Source: UBA6168 sp964573725 (lineage in GTDB: Bacteria; Bacteroidota; Bacteroidia; Chitinophagales; Saprospiraceae). Taken from it: 44,020 nucleotides of DNA. Shown here in pieces: positions 16,419 through 25,224 of the stretch; position 1 is the first letter of the stretch, and each line of letters starts with the position of its first letter. The stretch lies in the NCBI GenBank assembly GCA_964573725.1, contig CAZNLJ010000039.1:1-44020 (forward strand). The letters are read 5' to 3'. The notes below the pieces were generated by a model. The model was not told the DNA's origin, made no database searches, and was given only the letters and a program-made list of their open reading frames with translations. The position numbers and the translations under genes are program-made.

Positions 16419-17786
16419 TTACAGGGTCCGGAGCTTGATGCTGCGGAAGGACACTTCGTTGCCATGGTCCTGCAACAGGATATGGCCGGAGGGCCAATCG
16501 CCGAAGCCCGGCCATATCTTGTATTTGCTCTCCGCGACGAGGGCCCGGAAGGCGGGGGTGTTCCGTTCGTACCGGACGATGAGGAATCCGTTGAGCCAGT
16601 GTTCCACCAGGTTGCCGCGGACGACGATGCGGGCCAGGTTCCAGGTGTCGGTGCCGCGGAAGGGTTTTTCCCGCCCCGGTACGGACAGGTTGGCGGCGGG
16701 GATGAGGTCGTAGAGCGAGCCGAGGGTCCGGTTGCCCAGTTTGCCCAGGGCGGCGTCCGGATGGCGTTGGTCGTCGAGGACCTGGTACTCGCAGCCGATG
16801 GCGCTGCCGCCGGTTTGGTTGAGGTCGGGTTGCACGAAATACTTGATGCCGCTGTTGGCGCCTTCGGTGATGCGGAATTCCAGGGAAAGCTCGAAATCCG
16901 TGTAGGTTTCGGTGGTGACGATGTCACCGCCGTTGGTCGATTCGCCGCCGTTGCCGGCCTGCACGGTCAGCATGCCGTCCTGTACGGACCAGCCTTCGGC
17001 CGGGAAGGCCTCTCCGCGGGCGCTCCGCCAGCCCCGGGTCGTCCGGCCGTCCCATAGGAGCCGCCAGCCGCGTTGCATTTCGAAATCGCTGAGCTGATTG
17101 GGGAGGAGATTGACTTCCGGCGCCGCCTCCGCCGCCGGGAGCAGGTCCGCCGGGGTCGGATTGGGCAGCAGGACGATATTGCGCCACCGCACTTCCTTTC
17201 CGGCCTGGGCAGCATCCGCGATGGAATGCACCTGCAAGGCGATGAATCCGCGGGCCGTGGCCTCGTCCCACAAACGGGCCGTTTGTATGCCGTTGACCCA
17301 CACGGTCATCAAGGGGCCGAGGGCTTCGATGCGGTAGCGGTTCCATTCGCCGACCCGGAAAGCCTTCCGCCCCTCGGGATGGTCGGCCAGGGGGCAGAGC
17401 CAGCCCCGGCGCCCTTCGTCGTAAATCCCGCCGCTGTAGGCCCGCGGCGAGGGGTCGATCTCCGCCTGGTAGCCGTGCACCTGGCCGTCCCGGTAACCGG
17501 GCAGGCTTTGGCTGCGGAACTGTATGCCGGAGTTCAGCGACGGATCCACCCACACCTCCAGCTCCAGGATGAAATCCGAATAGTCGGAAGCGGTGCACAG
17601 GAAGGAATTCGGGGTGCCGGCCCGGGTCGTCCCGATGATCATCCCGGCTTCCGCCCGGTAGTCGGCCTGTCCGCCCCGCTGGGTCCATCCGCGGAGGTCC
17701 TGCTGGTTGAAAAGGGTCTGCCATCCCGATTGGGCAGGCAGGCCGGCGGTACAGACCGCCAGGCATACGGCAAGTATTGCTTTCAT
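16419..17786 (-). CDS. Two-domain DUF1080 protein (3-keto-disaccharide hydrolase family)
   Basis: A 455-residue exported protein with a signal peptide (MKAILAVCLAVCTAGLPAQS) and two tandem DUF1080 / 3-keto-disaccharide hydrolase domains of a LamG-like beta-sandwich fold. The first runs about residues 20-215 (TLFNQQDLRGWTQRGG to WRNIVLLP) and the second about 235-455 (LLWDGRTTRGWRS to VSFRSIKLRTL). Both keep the ANSGIKYF-like or LNSGIQFRSQ core strand and the YEYQV/YQAEI-like segment. Characterised members cleave glycosides whose sugar is oxidised at C3. The ATG at 17786 gives the signal peptide directly; the frame is open to 18005 but that part is not protein-like. A promoter-like box lies 58 bases upstream. 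The Gfo/Idh/MocA gene follows. Confidence 0.87.
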   Translation of the reverse strand: MKAILAVCLAVCTAGLPAQSGWQTLFNQQDLRGWTQRGGQADYRAEAGMIIGTTRAGTPNSFLCTASDYSDFILELEVWVDPSLNSGIQFRSQSLPGYRDGQVHGYQAEIDPSPRAYSGGIYDEGRRGWLCPLADHPEGRKAFRVGEWNRYRIEALGPLMTVWVNGIQTARLWDEATARGFIALQVHSIADAAQAGKEVRWRNIVLLPNPTPADLLPAAEAAPEVNLLPNQLSDFEMQRGWRLLWDGRTTRGWRSARGEAFPAEGWSVQDGMLTVQAGNGGESTNGGDIVTTETYTDFELSLEFRITEGANSGIKYFVQPDLNQTGGSAIGCEYQVLDDQRHPDAALGKLGNRTLGSLYDLIPAANLSVPGREKPFRGTDTWNLARIVVRGNLVEHWLNGFLIVRYERNTPAFRALVAESKYKIWPGFGDWPSGHILLQDHGNEVSFRSIKLRTL

Positions 17787-18123
17787 GTTGTCCGGCTGTG
17801 AAAGGATGGCGGGGAGGCTTGTGTCCCGCCGCCCCCTTTCGGGTAAAGGTATGGAAAAATAGGGACGGCATGCAATCCCATGCCTTTTATTTGGCGAAAG
17901 GGCCTTTCGGCCGTTCATGATACGGGACGGCCGCCGCTCCCGGGGGCCGTCCGGCGGATTTACGGCATGCCGATCCGCAATTTCGGAAAATTGTGTTGGA
18001 CGCATCCGCCAAAAAGTTGAAATTTACCGTCCCGGGTAAGGGATGGCGGCGGTCCTTTCGGCTGCTCCGCAGGGTCTGCACCTTGCGTGCCACCGCTCCC
18101 TTCCGGTCAATCAAATTCCGACC
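17787..18123. other. Divergent non-coding spacer with two hairpins
   Basis: A 337-base spacer between the DUF1080 gene and the secreted unknown. It has a promoter-like site for the minus strand (17844-17876), a palindrome CGAAAGG-G-CCTTTCG at 17895-17909, and an 8-bp stem GGACGGCC (17925-17932) / GGCCGTCC (17945-17952). No gene is supported. Confidence 0.6.
17844..17876 (-). promoter_or_regulatory. Putative promoter of the DUF1080-Gfo/Idh/MocA pair
   Basis: On the minus strand ATTG (17873-17876) is followed after 21 bases by TACCTTTA (17844-17851). This resembles the TTTG-N19-21-TAnnTTTG promoter of Bacteroidota with one mismatch in each box. The -7 box ends 57 bases before the ATG at 17786. 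Confidence 0.45.
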
Positions 18124-18852
18124 ATGAATCAACCACGAATCTTGCTGATGGGATGCCTGCTGCTGGCGGCGGCGATCGGCCGGGCGCAACAGGCTCCCGT
18201 CGAATCGGGCCTCGTGCCCGTGGCCATGTCTTCCGGCGGCGGCCAGTTTGTAACGCTCTACGCCAACCTGCTCAACCGGGTCAACACCAATTACCAGGGC
18301 CAGGTGGGCTCTCCTTACCTGTTCGAGGATTGGGCGGAGGCCAGGGTCCCCTTCCAAGGCCAGGAATATGTCTTTCGCCAGGCGAAGGTCGATGTCCTCC
18401 ACAACTGCCTGGAAGTCGTACTGGAAGGGTCGTCCAAGATCCTCGAAGCCCGCTTTTTCCGCCAGTTCACGGTACTGGGACCGGACGGTGTCCCGCGCCT
18501 GTTCCTCAACGGCCAGGATATCGAGGTCGACGGGGAACCGCTGCAGGGCTTCGTACAACAGTCGCAGGCCGGTGCGTACCGGCTGTATGCCCTCTTCAGG
18601 GCCCGCCTGGTCAAGCCCGGCCAGGATGCCAAGATCGTCGGGATGGATACCCGGGAGAAAATCCAACACTACCAACAGCTCTACCTGGAAAAGGATGGGG
18701 TGCTGCGTCCGGTGCGGAACAAGAAACAACTCCTGGAGGCGCTGGACGGCCGCCATCGCAGCAAGGCGGAAAAATACCTCAAGGCCCATAAGGTGGACCT
18801 GAAATCCGAAGCGGATGTACACCCGCTCCTGCTGCATTGCCAGGGCTTGTGA
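18124..18852 (+). CDS. Secreted protein of unknown function
   Basis: A 242-residue protein I do not recognise. A Sec signal peptide (MNQPRILLMGCLLLAAAIGRAQ) is followed by a region rich in beta-strand character (FEDWAEARVPFQGQEYVFRQ, LEVVLEGSSKILEARFFRQF), and then a basic helical C-terminus (NKKQLLEALDGRHRSKAEKYLKAH). The layout recalls Bacteroidota proteins in which a small envelope domain precedes a short helical tail, but I cannot name the family. I use the ATG at 18124 because it gives the signal peptide. The last 22 codons lie within a 66-base segment repeated, degenerate, exactly 90 bases downstream beyond the stop; see the repeat entry. Confidence 0.75.
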   Translation: MNQPRILLMGCLLLAAAIGRAQQAPVESGLVPVAMSSGGGQFVTLYANLLNRVNTNYQGQVGSPYLFEDWAEARVPFQGQEYVFRQAKVDVLHNCLEVVLEGSSKILEARFFRQFTVLGPDGVPRLFLNGQDIEVDGEPLQGFVQQSQAGAYRLYALFRARLVKPGQDAKIVGMDTREKIQHYQQLYLEKDGVLRPVRNKKQLLEALDGRHRSKAEKYLKAHKVDLKSEADVHPLLLHCQGL

Positions 18853-18936
18853 GCTTTTGCATCATGTCCCAAGGCCGATGGGCCGGACCTGACATCCGAA
18901 GCGGATGTGCGCCCGCGCTTGATACGTGGGCAGGGT
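18781..18936 (+). repeat. Degenerate 66-bp duplication of a gene 3' end
   Basis: Bases 18781-18846, the last codons of the secreted unknown, recur at 18871-18936 with an offset of exactly 90 bases. The best matched core is ATCCGAAGCGGATGT, identical in both. Because 90 is a multiple of three the second copy is in frame with the gene beyond its TGA (18850-18852) and remains open to a TGA at 18939-18941, giving TSEADVRPRLIRGQGR against the gene's KSEADVHPLLLHCQGL. Confidence 0.75.
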
Positions 18937-19471
18937 CGGTGATTCTTAGACTCCGTATCGTCGCCGCATCCGGGTGGCGGCGGTCTCCGGTGGTATGGTT
19001 TTGTTGAGGGGGGGCGAGGGGCTGCACCCCTCGCTGGTGAATGTCGCCCCTTCCGGGCTTTGGTTTCGGGGTGATTGTCTTGTTATCCATTCCCATTTTG
19101 CCTCCTGATTCGGGAGCGCGCGTCCGGCCTAATGTCTGGCATCCAGGTTTAGGACAGGTTCCCTGGTTGAACTCGGGCATGATTGTCGGGGTAAAGGTGG
19201 CCGGTCAGGGTGTTTGAATGGAGGAGATTCGATGCGTTCGTCCAAGATTTCACATGAATCAGGGATTAGCTTTAGATTCGGGAACCGGGTCTGCGCAGAT
19301 AAGGAACAGGGGGGATCAAGTGGGCGAGGAGCAGTCTTCGCCGGATGAAAGGGGGAGGCATGGGTGTTTTCGGGCAATCCGCGGGATGATGGTGCCGCCG
19401 GTCTTCGCCGGATGTGCCGGGGAGGATTGCATGTTTTCGGCCGGTCGGCAGGATTGTGGTTCCGCCCATCC
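18853..19471. other. Convergent non-coding spacer with duplications and a hairpin
   Basis: A 619-base spacer between two genes that converge. Besides the duplicated gene end and the 67-bp tandem repeat, it has a perfect hairpin GCGAGGGG-CTGCA-CCCCTCGC at 19014-19034. The hairpin loop and C/G arms resemble the core of the GC-rich repeat at 43.7 kb and may be a decayed relative. No coding signal is convincing on either strand. Confidence 0.6.
19334..19467. repeat. Two tandem 67-bp repeats
   Basis: Copy 1 at 19334-19400 and copy 2 at 19401-19467 are directly adjacent and match at roughly three quarters of positions. Both open with GTCTTCGCCGGATG and share TGTTTTCGG and GGAT..TGGT.CCGCC later in the unit. 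A weaker third unit may lie just before, around GTCTGCGCAGATAAG at 19287. The array ends five bases before the amidohydrolase stop on the minus strand. Confidence 0.75.
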
Positions 19472-21055
19472 TCAATTTCCCGGTTGCCGCAGTTCGAAGG
19501 ATTCCTCTTCCCGGGCCAGCCGGACCATTTCACGGACATCCGCGAGGAGTTGGCGGGCATCGTAAATGATTCCATCCTTGACGGTATAGCGGACGCCCCC
19601 GGTGCGTTCCACCTGGTTGTCCGCATTCAGGCGGATGGCGCCCGTACCGTACAGCACCTGCAGGTTCGCGAGCGGATTCTCCTCCACCAGCACGAAATCC
19701 GCCAGTTTGCCGACCTGGACGGTTCCGATCTCATCCGCCATGCCCAGGGCTTCCGCCCCTTTGAGGGTGGCTGCCCGAATGACCTCCAGCGGATGGAAGC
19801 CGGCTTCCCGCAACAATTCCAGTTCCCGGATATAGGCGAAGCCATAGAGCTGGTAGATGAAACCGCTGTCCGAACCGGCCGTCACCCGGCCGCCCCGGTT
19901 CTTGTATTCGTTGACGAAGGTCATCCAGAGCCGGTAGTTTTCCTTCCAGACCACTTCCTGTTCCGTCCCCCAATCGAACCAGTAGCTGCCGTGGGAAATA
20001 CGGCTGGGGGCATAGAAGCGCCACAAGGAAGGCAGGGTATAGTCCTCGTGCCATTCCGCGCGCCGTGCCCGGTGCAGGTCCCGGTTGGCTTCGTAGATGT
20101 TGAACGTGGGGTCGATGGTGAAATCCAGGTCGAGTAGCTCCTGCATGACGGCATTCCAATGGTCGGAGTAGGGTGGGGCGGCCTGTTTCCACAGTTTGCC
20201 GGCCTCCTCGAAGCGGTGCTGCTCGTTCATGTAGTTGTAGTCGGGCGGATAGTTCTGGACGGTACGGTCCTGGAAGAGCGCCTCGGGCAGGCCGTACCAG
20301 TGCTCCATGGAAGTGAGGCCGGCGCGGGCCGATTGCAGGACATTCCAGCTTGCCACGTCCATTTGGGCATGATGACAGGCGGAACGGAGGCCCAGTTTTC
20401 GGTTTTCATCCAGGGCGGCGGCCATGATATCCGGGGCGGCGCCGAAGAATTTGATGCCGTCCGCCCCCTTGCGGGCATTTTCCCGGACCCAGGCGCGGGC
20501 CTCCTCCGGGGTGGCCGGATACCGGTCCGCGCCCATTCCGAAAGCGGTGTATGCCTTGATCCGGGGAGCGACGATCCGGTTTTCGGCGCTCAGGGCCCTT
20601 TGTTCCAGGACCCAGTCCAACCCGTTGCCGCAGGAAGGGTCCCGGATCGTGGTGATGCCATGTCCCAGCCACAGGCGGAAGACATAATCGGCATCCGCAC
20701 CTTGGGCACGCCCTCCGATATGGCCGTGCATATCCACGAAACCGGGCAGCAGGTACATACCTTCCGCCTGCAGCTCGTATCCGCCCGGCTCCAGTTTCGG
20801 CCGTCCGGCGCTGTCGATCGGGACCCCCGGATAGCCGACGTTCCGGATCGCCCGGATCCGGTTGCCCTCCACGACGATGTCCACCGGTCCGGTCGGCGGG
20901 GCACCGTTCCCGTTGACCAGGGTGACCCCCCGGATGATCAGCTGGGGGAACGGACCTTCGCCGGTGGCCCGCGGGGATGCTTTCCGGACCTGGGCGGCAG
21001 CGGGGGCGGCGCCCGCCAGGACGAGCAGCGGCATAAGCAAATGGATGATTCTCAT
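19472..21055 (-). CDS. Exported amidohydrolase
   Basis: A 527-residue exported metal-dependent hydrolase of the amidohydrolase superfamily. It has a signal peptide (MRIIHLLMPLLVLAGAAPAAAQ), the HxH metal motif in DMHGHIG (H110, H112), later histidines in CHHAQMD and SMEHWYG, and the catalytic aspartate in TAGSDSGF. The C-terminus returns to the small beta domain (IGTVQVGKLADFVLVEENPL), as in imidazolonepropionase and prolidase-like members. The substrate cannot be told; exported relatives often act on dipeptides or cyclic amides. I chose the ATG at 21055 because it gives the signal peptide; the frame is open to 21202 without protein-like sequence. It stands alone, divergent from the RsmB-like gene. 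Confidence 0.88.
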   Translation of the reverse strand: MRIIHLLMPLLVLAGAAPAAAQVRKASPRATGEGPFPQLIIRGVTLVNGNGAPPTGPVDIVVEGNRIRAIRNVGYPGVPIDSAGRPKLEPGGYELQAEGMYLLPGFVDMHGHIGGRAQGADADYVFRLWLGHGITTIRDPSCGNGLDWVLEQRALSAENRIVAPRIKAYTAFGMGADRYPATPEEARAWVRENARKGADGIKFFGAAPDIMAAALDENRKLGLRSACHHAQMDVASWNVLQSARAGLTSMEHWYGLPEALFQDRTVQNYPPDYNYMNEQHRFEEAGKLWKQAAPPYSDHWNAVMQELLDLDFTIDPTFNIYEANRDLHRARRAEWHEDYTLPSLWRFYAPSRISHGSYWFDWGTEQEVVWKENYRLWMTFVNEYKNRGGRVTAGSDSGFIYQLYGFAYIRELELLREAGFHPLEVIRAATLKGAEALGMADEIGTVQVGKLADFVLVEENPLANLQVLYGTGAIRLNADNQVERTGGVRYTVKDGIIYDARQLLADVREMVRLAREEESFELRQPGN

Positions 21056-21191
21056 GGTTCGTCGTTTGGTGGATGGGCCGTCCGGACCGCCGTCCGGCCG
21101 CTTTTCCTGTAAATGTACGGCACGGCATCCGATTTTCCATCCCATCGGGAGCTCCGGTCGTACCGCCTCCGGGCATCTGCCGATTTTCGCG

Positions 21192-21199
21192 TATTTTTG
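21192..21199 (+). promoter_or_regulatory. Putative -7 box for the RsmB-like gene
   Basis: TATTTTTG, a full match to TAnnTTTG, 72 bases upstream of the ATG at 21272. A -33 box is not clear. Confidence 0.45.
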
Positions 21200-21271
21200 C
21201 ATACATGCTTATGTCACCCGCAGGGGTATCCGGACCCACCGGGACGATGCCCCCGCCGACCCGTTGCTTTC

Positions 21272-22501
21272 ATGAAAATCCATCCCCCCCTCGTTTCGGC
21301 CGTCCTGGATACCTTGCTGGAAATTTTCGGTACCGGACGCTATGCCGACAAGGCGGTCGCCCATGTGTTGAAATCCAATCCCCGTTGGGGAAGCCGGGAC
21401 CGGGCTTTCATCGCCGAGAACGTCTATGAGGTGGTCCGTTGGTGGCGTTGGCTGGAGGCTTTGCGGCAGGATGGGGAAGCCATGCCGGACGGGCGGCTTC
21501 CCGCCGAAGCGGGAACGGTGGCCGCCCTGCTCGGCGTCAACCTGGTCCTCAAAGGTTGGGACCTTCCCGCCTGGCCCATGTTCCTGGGATTGGACAAGCG
21601 GGACCTTCTCGCCCGCAAGGAGGCGCTGGCGGACCGGCTCCCGCTGCGCATCCGGGAATCCGTCCCGGATTGGCTGGATAGCCACTGCGCGACGGAACTG
21701 GGAGCGGACTGGGAACGCCTGCTGCCCGCCCTGAACCAACCGGCCCCGGTGGTGTTGCGGACCAATAGCCGCAGGATTCGACCCGCCGAACTCGCGGACC
21801 GCCTCCGGGAGCTGGGTTGGGAATCCTCCCCGCACGCCCTTTCGCCTGTCGCGCGCGTCCTCCATCGCCCGGGAAACATTTTCCAGACCCCCCTTTTCAA
21901 GCAGGGGCTTTTCGAAGTCCAGGATGCCGGCTCCCAATGTATCGCGCCCTTCCTCGAGGTGGAGCCGGGGATGCGGGTGGTGGATGCCTGTGCCGGCGCC
22001 GGTGGGAAATCGCTGCATCTCGCCGACCTGATGGAGGACAAGGGCAGCCTCATCGCCATGGATGTGGAGGCACATAAATTGGCCACCCTTCGGGAACGGG
22101 CCCGCCGGAACGGTGTCTCCATCCTCCAAACCCGCCTCATCGACGGGACCAAGGTCATCAAACGCCTCCGCGGCTCCGCCGACCGGGTGCTCCTGGATGT
22201 CCCCTGCTCCGGACTCGGGGTGCTCCGCCGGAATCCGGACGCCAAATGGAAATTGTCGCCCGATTTCCTCGAGCAGGTCCGCCGCACACAAGCCGATATC
22301 CTCGACCGCTACAGCACCATGGTCGCCGCCGACGGCAGGATGGTGTACGCGACCTGCAGCATCCTGCCGTCGGAAAACGAACGGCAGGTCGAGGCCTTCC
22401 TCTCGACCCATCCGGAATTCGAATGCCTCCGGATGCGGCACCTATCCCCCTCGGCGGATGACTGCGACGGCTTCTTCATGGCCTTGCTGCGCCGCCGTTG
22501 A
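21272..22501 (+). CDS. RsmB/NOP-family rRNA cytosine-5 methyltransferase
   Basis: A 409-residue SAM-dependent RNA methyltransferase. The N-terminal 150 or so residues are an NusB-like RNA-binding region. The SAM site reads VVDACAGAGGKSLHLADLM, followed by the two catalytic cysteines of the family in DVPCSGLGVLRRNPD and YATCSILPSENERQV. It most likely makes m5C in 16S rRNA, as RsmB or RsmF do, but the exact position cannot be assigned. The ATG at 21272 is used because upstream sequence in frame is not protein-like. A -7 box lies 72 bases before it. The yidC gene follows after 170 bases with its own promoter box. Confidence 0.9.
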   Translation: MKIHPPLVSAVLDTLLEIFGTGRYADKAVAHVLKSNPRWGSRDRAFIAENVYEVVRWWRWLEALRQDGEAMPDGRLPAEAGTVAALLGVNLVLKGWDLPAWPMFLGLDKRDLLARKEALADRLPLRIRESVPDWLDSHCATELGADWERLLPALNQPAPVVLRTNSRRIRPAELADRLRELGWESSPHALSPVARVLHRPGNIFQTPLFKQGLFEVQDAGSQCIAPFLEVEPGMRVVDACAGAGGKSLHLADLMEDKGSLIAMDVEAHKLATLRERARRNGVSILQTRLIDGTKVIKRLRGSADRVLLDVPCSGLGVLRRNPDAKWKLSPDFLEQVRRTQADILDRYSTMVAADGRMVYATCSILPSENERQVEAFLSTHPEFECLRMRHLSPSADDCDGFFMALLRRR

Positions 22502-22598
22502 ATGCGGTCGGCCCCGCTTCCCGGCCTTCCGACCGGTCCGTTCCGCGGGAGACGCCCATACTTTACACCGATTTCACCAAAACCACCAAGGATTATTT

Positions 22599-22606
22599 TA
22601 CCTTTG
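22599..22606 (+). promoter_or_regulatory. -7 box for yidC
   Basis: TACCTTTG, a full match to TAnnTTTG, 65 bases before the ATG at 22672. Confidence 0.5.
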
Positions 22607-22671
22607 CCCGCAACCGGCCGCCCGCTCCCGGCTGCTCCGGCGCTTTCTTCGCAACGATACAAACACCATTC

Positions 22672-24588
22672 ATGGATAGAAATACGCTGATCGGATTCCT
22701 GCTCATTTTCGGATTGCTGGTCGCCATGCAACTCGTCATAGCACCGGAACAGGAACGCATGGAAGCGGAACGCCAGGCGCAACTGGATTCCCTCCGCCTG
22801 TCGGAGCAGCAACGCGCGGATAGCCTCGATGCCCTCCGCTCCCTGCCGGAAACCGCTGTCGCCCTGCCGGATTCCCAGGTGCTGGCGCTCCGCCGACAAC
22901 AATATGCCGGTGCTTTCGGCCCCTTCGCCGAGGCCGCCACCGGACAGGAAAAAACGGAAGTGCTGGAAAACGACCTGCTGCGCATCCGCTTTTCCAACAA
23001 AGGCGGCCGTATCCTGGATGTCGAGCTGAAACAACATTTCAAGGTCGAGATCGACTCCGCCCACCAGGAACGGAAAGTTCCCCTCAAACTGCTGGCGGAT
23101 GAAAAGAATTCCTTCGAATACCTCCTGCCCGTCGCCGGTATCCCCGCCAAAGTCGGCACCGGAAGCCTCTTCTTCGAGGCCTCCCGCCCCGACGGCCAAT
23201 CCGTAGCCTTTCGGGTATCTGCCGGCGAAGGCCGCTTTTTCGAACAGACCTACTCCCTGCAACCCGGCGGCTATGCCCTGCAATACCAGGTCCGTGCCGT
23301 CGGCCTCGATCCCCTGCTCGAACGCGGTACGGAACACGTCGAACTCCGTTGGCTCGATTTCCTGGACAAACTGGAACAGAACCACCAATACGAACGGAAT
23401 TACTCCACCGCCTACTACAAACTCACCGACGACGACTACGATTATTGCTCCTGTACCGCCGACGATGCCGATGATTTCAGCGACCGAAAAGTCGATTGGG
23501 TCGCCCACTCCAACCAGTTCTTCGCCGCCGTCCTCCTGGCACGGGAACAGCCTTTCGCCGGGGGAGCCTCCGCCGTGTCCGTCCTCGAACCGGAAAACCA
23601 AGACCTCAAGAAAATATCCACCCAACTGTCGGTCCCCCTTTCGACGGAACCCTTCCGCATGGAGTTCTTCCTGGGGCCGAAGGATTTCGAAACCCTGCGG
23701 GCTTACGGTAAGCAGCTCGAGGACATCATCCCTTTCGGCAGCAGCATCATCGGTACGGCCAACCGTTGGATCGTCAGGCCCTTGTTCAATTTCCTCCTGT
23801 CGTTCATCGGGACCAAGGGGATCGTCATCCTCGTCCTGACCCTCCTTGTCAAGCTGGTCCTCTATCCCCTGAGCTACAAAATGTTGTACTCCCAGGCGAA
23901 AATGGCTGCCCTCAAGCCCCAAATCGCCGGCCTCCGCGAAAAATTCAAGGACGACCAGACGCAGCTCCAGATGGAAACCATGAAGATCTACCGCGAATTC
24001 GGCGTCAACCCCCTGGGCGGCTGCCTTCCGGTGGTCATCCAAATGCCGGTCTGGCTCGCCCTCTACCGTTTTTTTCCCGCTTCCATCGAATTCCGGCAAG
24101 CCGGCTTCCTGTGGGCGACCGACTTGTCCAGCTATGATGTAGTCTATTGGCTGCCCTTCGAGATCCCGTTCTACGGCACCCATGTCAGCCTCTTCACCTT
24201 GCTCTGGGTCGCCACCACCCTCCTGTATACCCGCTATAACCTCCAGCAGATGGACATGTCCAGCATGGGCGGCGGCGCCAATGCGGAGGTCATGAAATGG
24301 ATGCAGTACCTCATGCCGGTCTTCTTCCTGTTCTTCTTCAACAATTTTGCGTCCGGGCTGACCTGTTACCTCGTATTCAGCAACATTCTCAACGTCGCAC
24401 AGACGATTGTGACCAAACGCTTCGTTATCGACAACGACAAGATCATGGAACAGCTGGAGGCGTACCGGAAGAAACCCAAGAAGAAGGGCGGTTTCCAGTC
24501 CCGGCTCGAGGATGCCCTGAAACAACAACAGGCCATCGCGGCCCAACGGCAACAGGCCGCCCAGCAACAAACGAAGAAGAAGAAATAG
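22672..24588 (+). CDS. yidC: Membrane protein insertase YidC
   Basis: Inserts proteins into the inner membrane, alone or with SecYEG. The 638 residues follow the Gram-negative layout. An N-terminal membrane anchor (IGFLLIFGLLVAMQLVIA) comes first, then a large periplasmic domain to about residue 355. The conserved five-segment core has the family block GGCLPVVIQMPVWLALYRFF and ends around residue 590. The tail is rich in Gln and Lys (QQQTKKKK), suited to ribosome contact. An acidic/aromatic insertion (DDDYDYCSCTADDADDF, near residue 255) is unusual and has two cysteines. The ATG at 22672 is chosen for the anchor; upstream sequence in frame is non-coding. The DUF6438 gene follows by 63 bases. 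Confidence 0.96.
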   Translation: MDRNTLIGFLLIFGLLVAMQLVIAPEQERMEAERQAQLDSLRLSEQQRADSLDALRSLPETAVALPDSQVLALRRQQYAGAFGPFAEAATGQEKTEVLENDLLRIRFSNKGGRILDVELKQHFKVEIDSAHQERKVPLKLLADEKNSFEYLLPVAGIPAKVGTGSLFFEASRPDGQSVAFRVSAGEGRFFEQTYSLQPGGYALQYQVRAVGLDPLLERGTEHVELRWLDFLDKLEQNHQYERNYSTAYYKLTDDDYDYCSCTADDADDFSDRKVDWVAHSNQFFAAVLLAREQPFAGGASAVSVLEPENQDLKKISTQLSVPLSTEPFRMEFFLGPKDFETLRAYGKQLEDIIPFGSSIIGTANRWIVRPLFNFLLSFIGTKGIVILVLTLLVKLVLYPLSYKMLYSQAKMAALKPQIAGLREKFKDDQTQLQMETMKIYREFGVNPLGGCLPVVIQMPVWLALYRFFPASIEFRQAGFLWATDLSSYDVVYWLPFEIPFYGTHVSLFTLLWVATTLLYTRYNLQQMDMSSMGGGANAEVMKWMQYLMPVFFLFFFNNFASGLTCYLVFSNILNVAQTIVTKRFVIDNDKIMEQLEAYRKKPKKKGGFQSRLEDALKQQQAIAAQRQQAAQQQTKKKK

Positions 24589-24651
24589 CCCGTGACGCCC
24601 GGCCCGGGGCATGCCCATCCCCGCTCCCGGCCGGGCCAAAACCTATCCGCC

Positions 24652-25197
24652 ATGCCCATCCGGTCACCGCTGTATCTGCTGTCCTGCTCGCTTCTGGCCA
24701 TGCTCCTCTCCGCCTGCGGCGGCGGAAAGGCCGCCGCCGGAACGGATGCCTCTCCCGCTCCGAAAGTCCAGCCCGCACCGCCGCCGGCAGAACCGGCGGA
24801 GGCTCCCTACGATTTCCTGGTCCTGGAGAAAACGCCCTGCTTCGGCAAATGCCCCGTATACAAGGCGGTCATCCGCAGCGATGGCTTCGCCACCTGGGAC
24901 GGCCGCATGAACGTCTCCCGGACCGGCCGCTACGAAGGCCGGGTCGATGCGGCCACCATCCGGGAAATCCGGCGGCAGGCACACGAGATACGGTTCCTGG
25001 ACCTCGCGCACAAATACCCCGTCGACCAGGTCGTCACCGACCTGCCGGAAACCGTCCTCACCATCCAGTTCGGCGATATGGTCAAGGTCGTCCGGAACCA
25101 ATACGGCGCCCCGGCGACCCTGAAGTCGTTCCAGTCTTATGTGGAGGGATTGTTGGCGGCGGTGGACTGGCAACCGGCCCCGGCCGACGGCAGGTGA
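24652..25197 (+). CDS. DUF6438-type lipoprotein
   Basis: A 181-residue predicted lipoprotein. The signal peptide ends in the lipobox LLSAC (cysteine at about residue 21), followed by an A/P-rich linker. The rest matches the small Bacteroidota domain of unknown function DUF6438, recognisable by its opening block LEKTPCFGKCPVYKAVI with two conserved cysteines and by YEGRVDAATIREI. Function is unknown. It follows yidC by 63 bases on the same strand and may be cotranscribed; it converges on the prohibitin gene with a 27-base gap. I use the ATG at 24652; an upstream ATG at 24592 would hide the signal peptide. Confidence 0.8.
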   Translation: MPIRSPLYLLSCSLLAMLLSACGGGKAAAGTDASPAPKVQPAPPPAEPAEAPYDFLVLEKTPCFGKCPVYKAVIRSDGFATWDGRMNVSRTGRYEGRVDAATIREIRRQAHEIRFLDLAHKYPVDQVVTDLPETVLTIQFGDMVKVVRNQYGAPATLKSFQSYVEGLLAAVDWQPAPADGR

Positions 25198-25224
25198 ACC
25201 GGCCGCCGCCCGGCGCTCATCCCC

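Noticed and set aside
14409..17057. An 882-codon plus-strand frame over the Gfo/Idh/MocA and DUF1080 genes
   Set aside because: It is opposite two clear exported enzymes with family motifs and signals, and its product is Gly/Ala/Arg-rich without motifs.
22309..24639. A 776-codon minus-strand frame opposite yidC
   Set aside because: Shadow of yidC, which has all family features on the plus strand.
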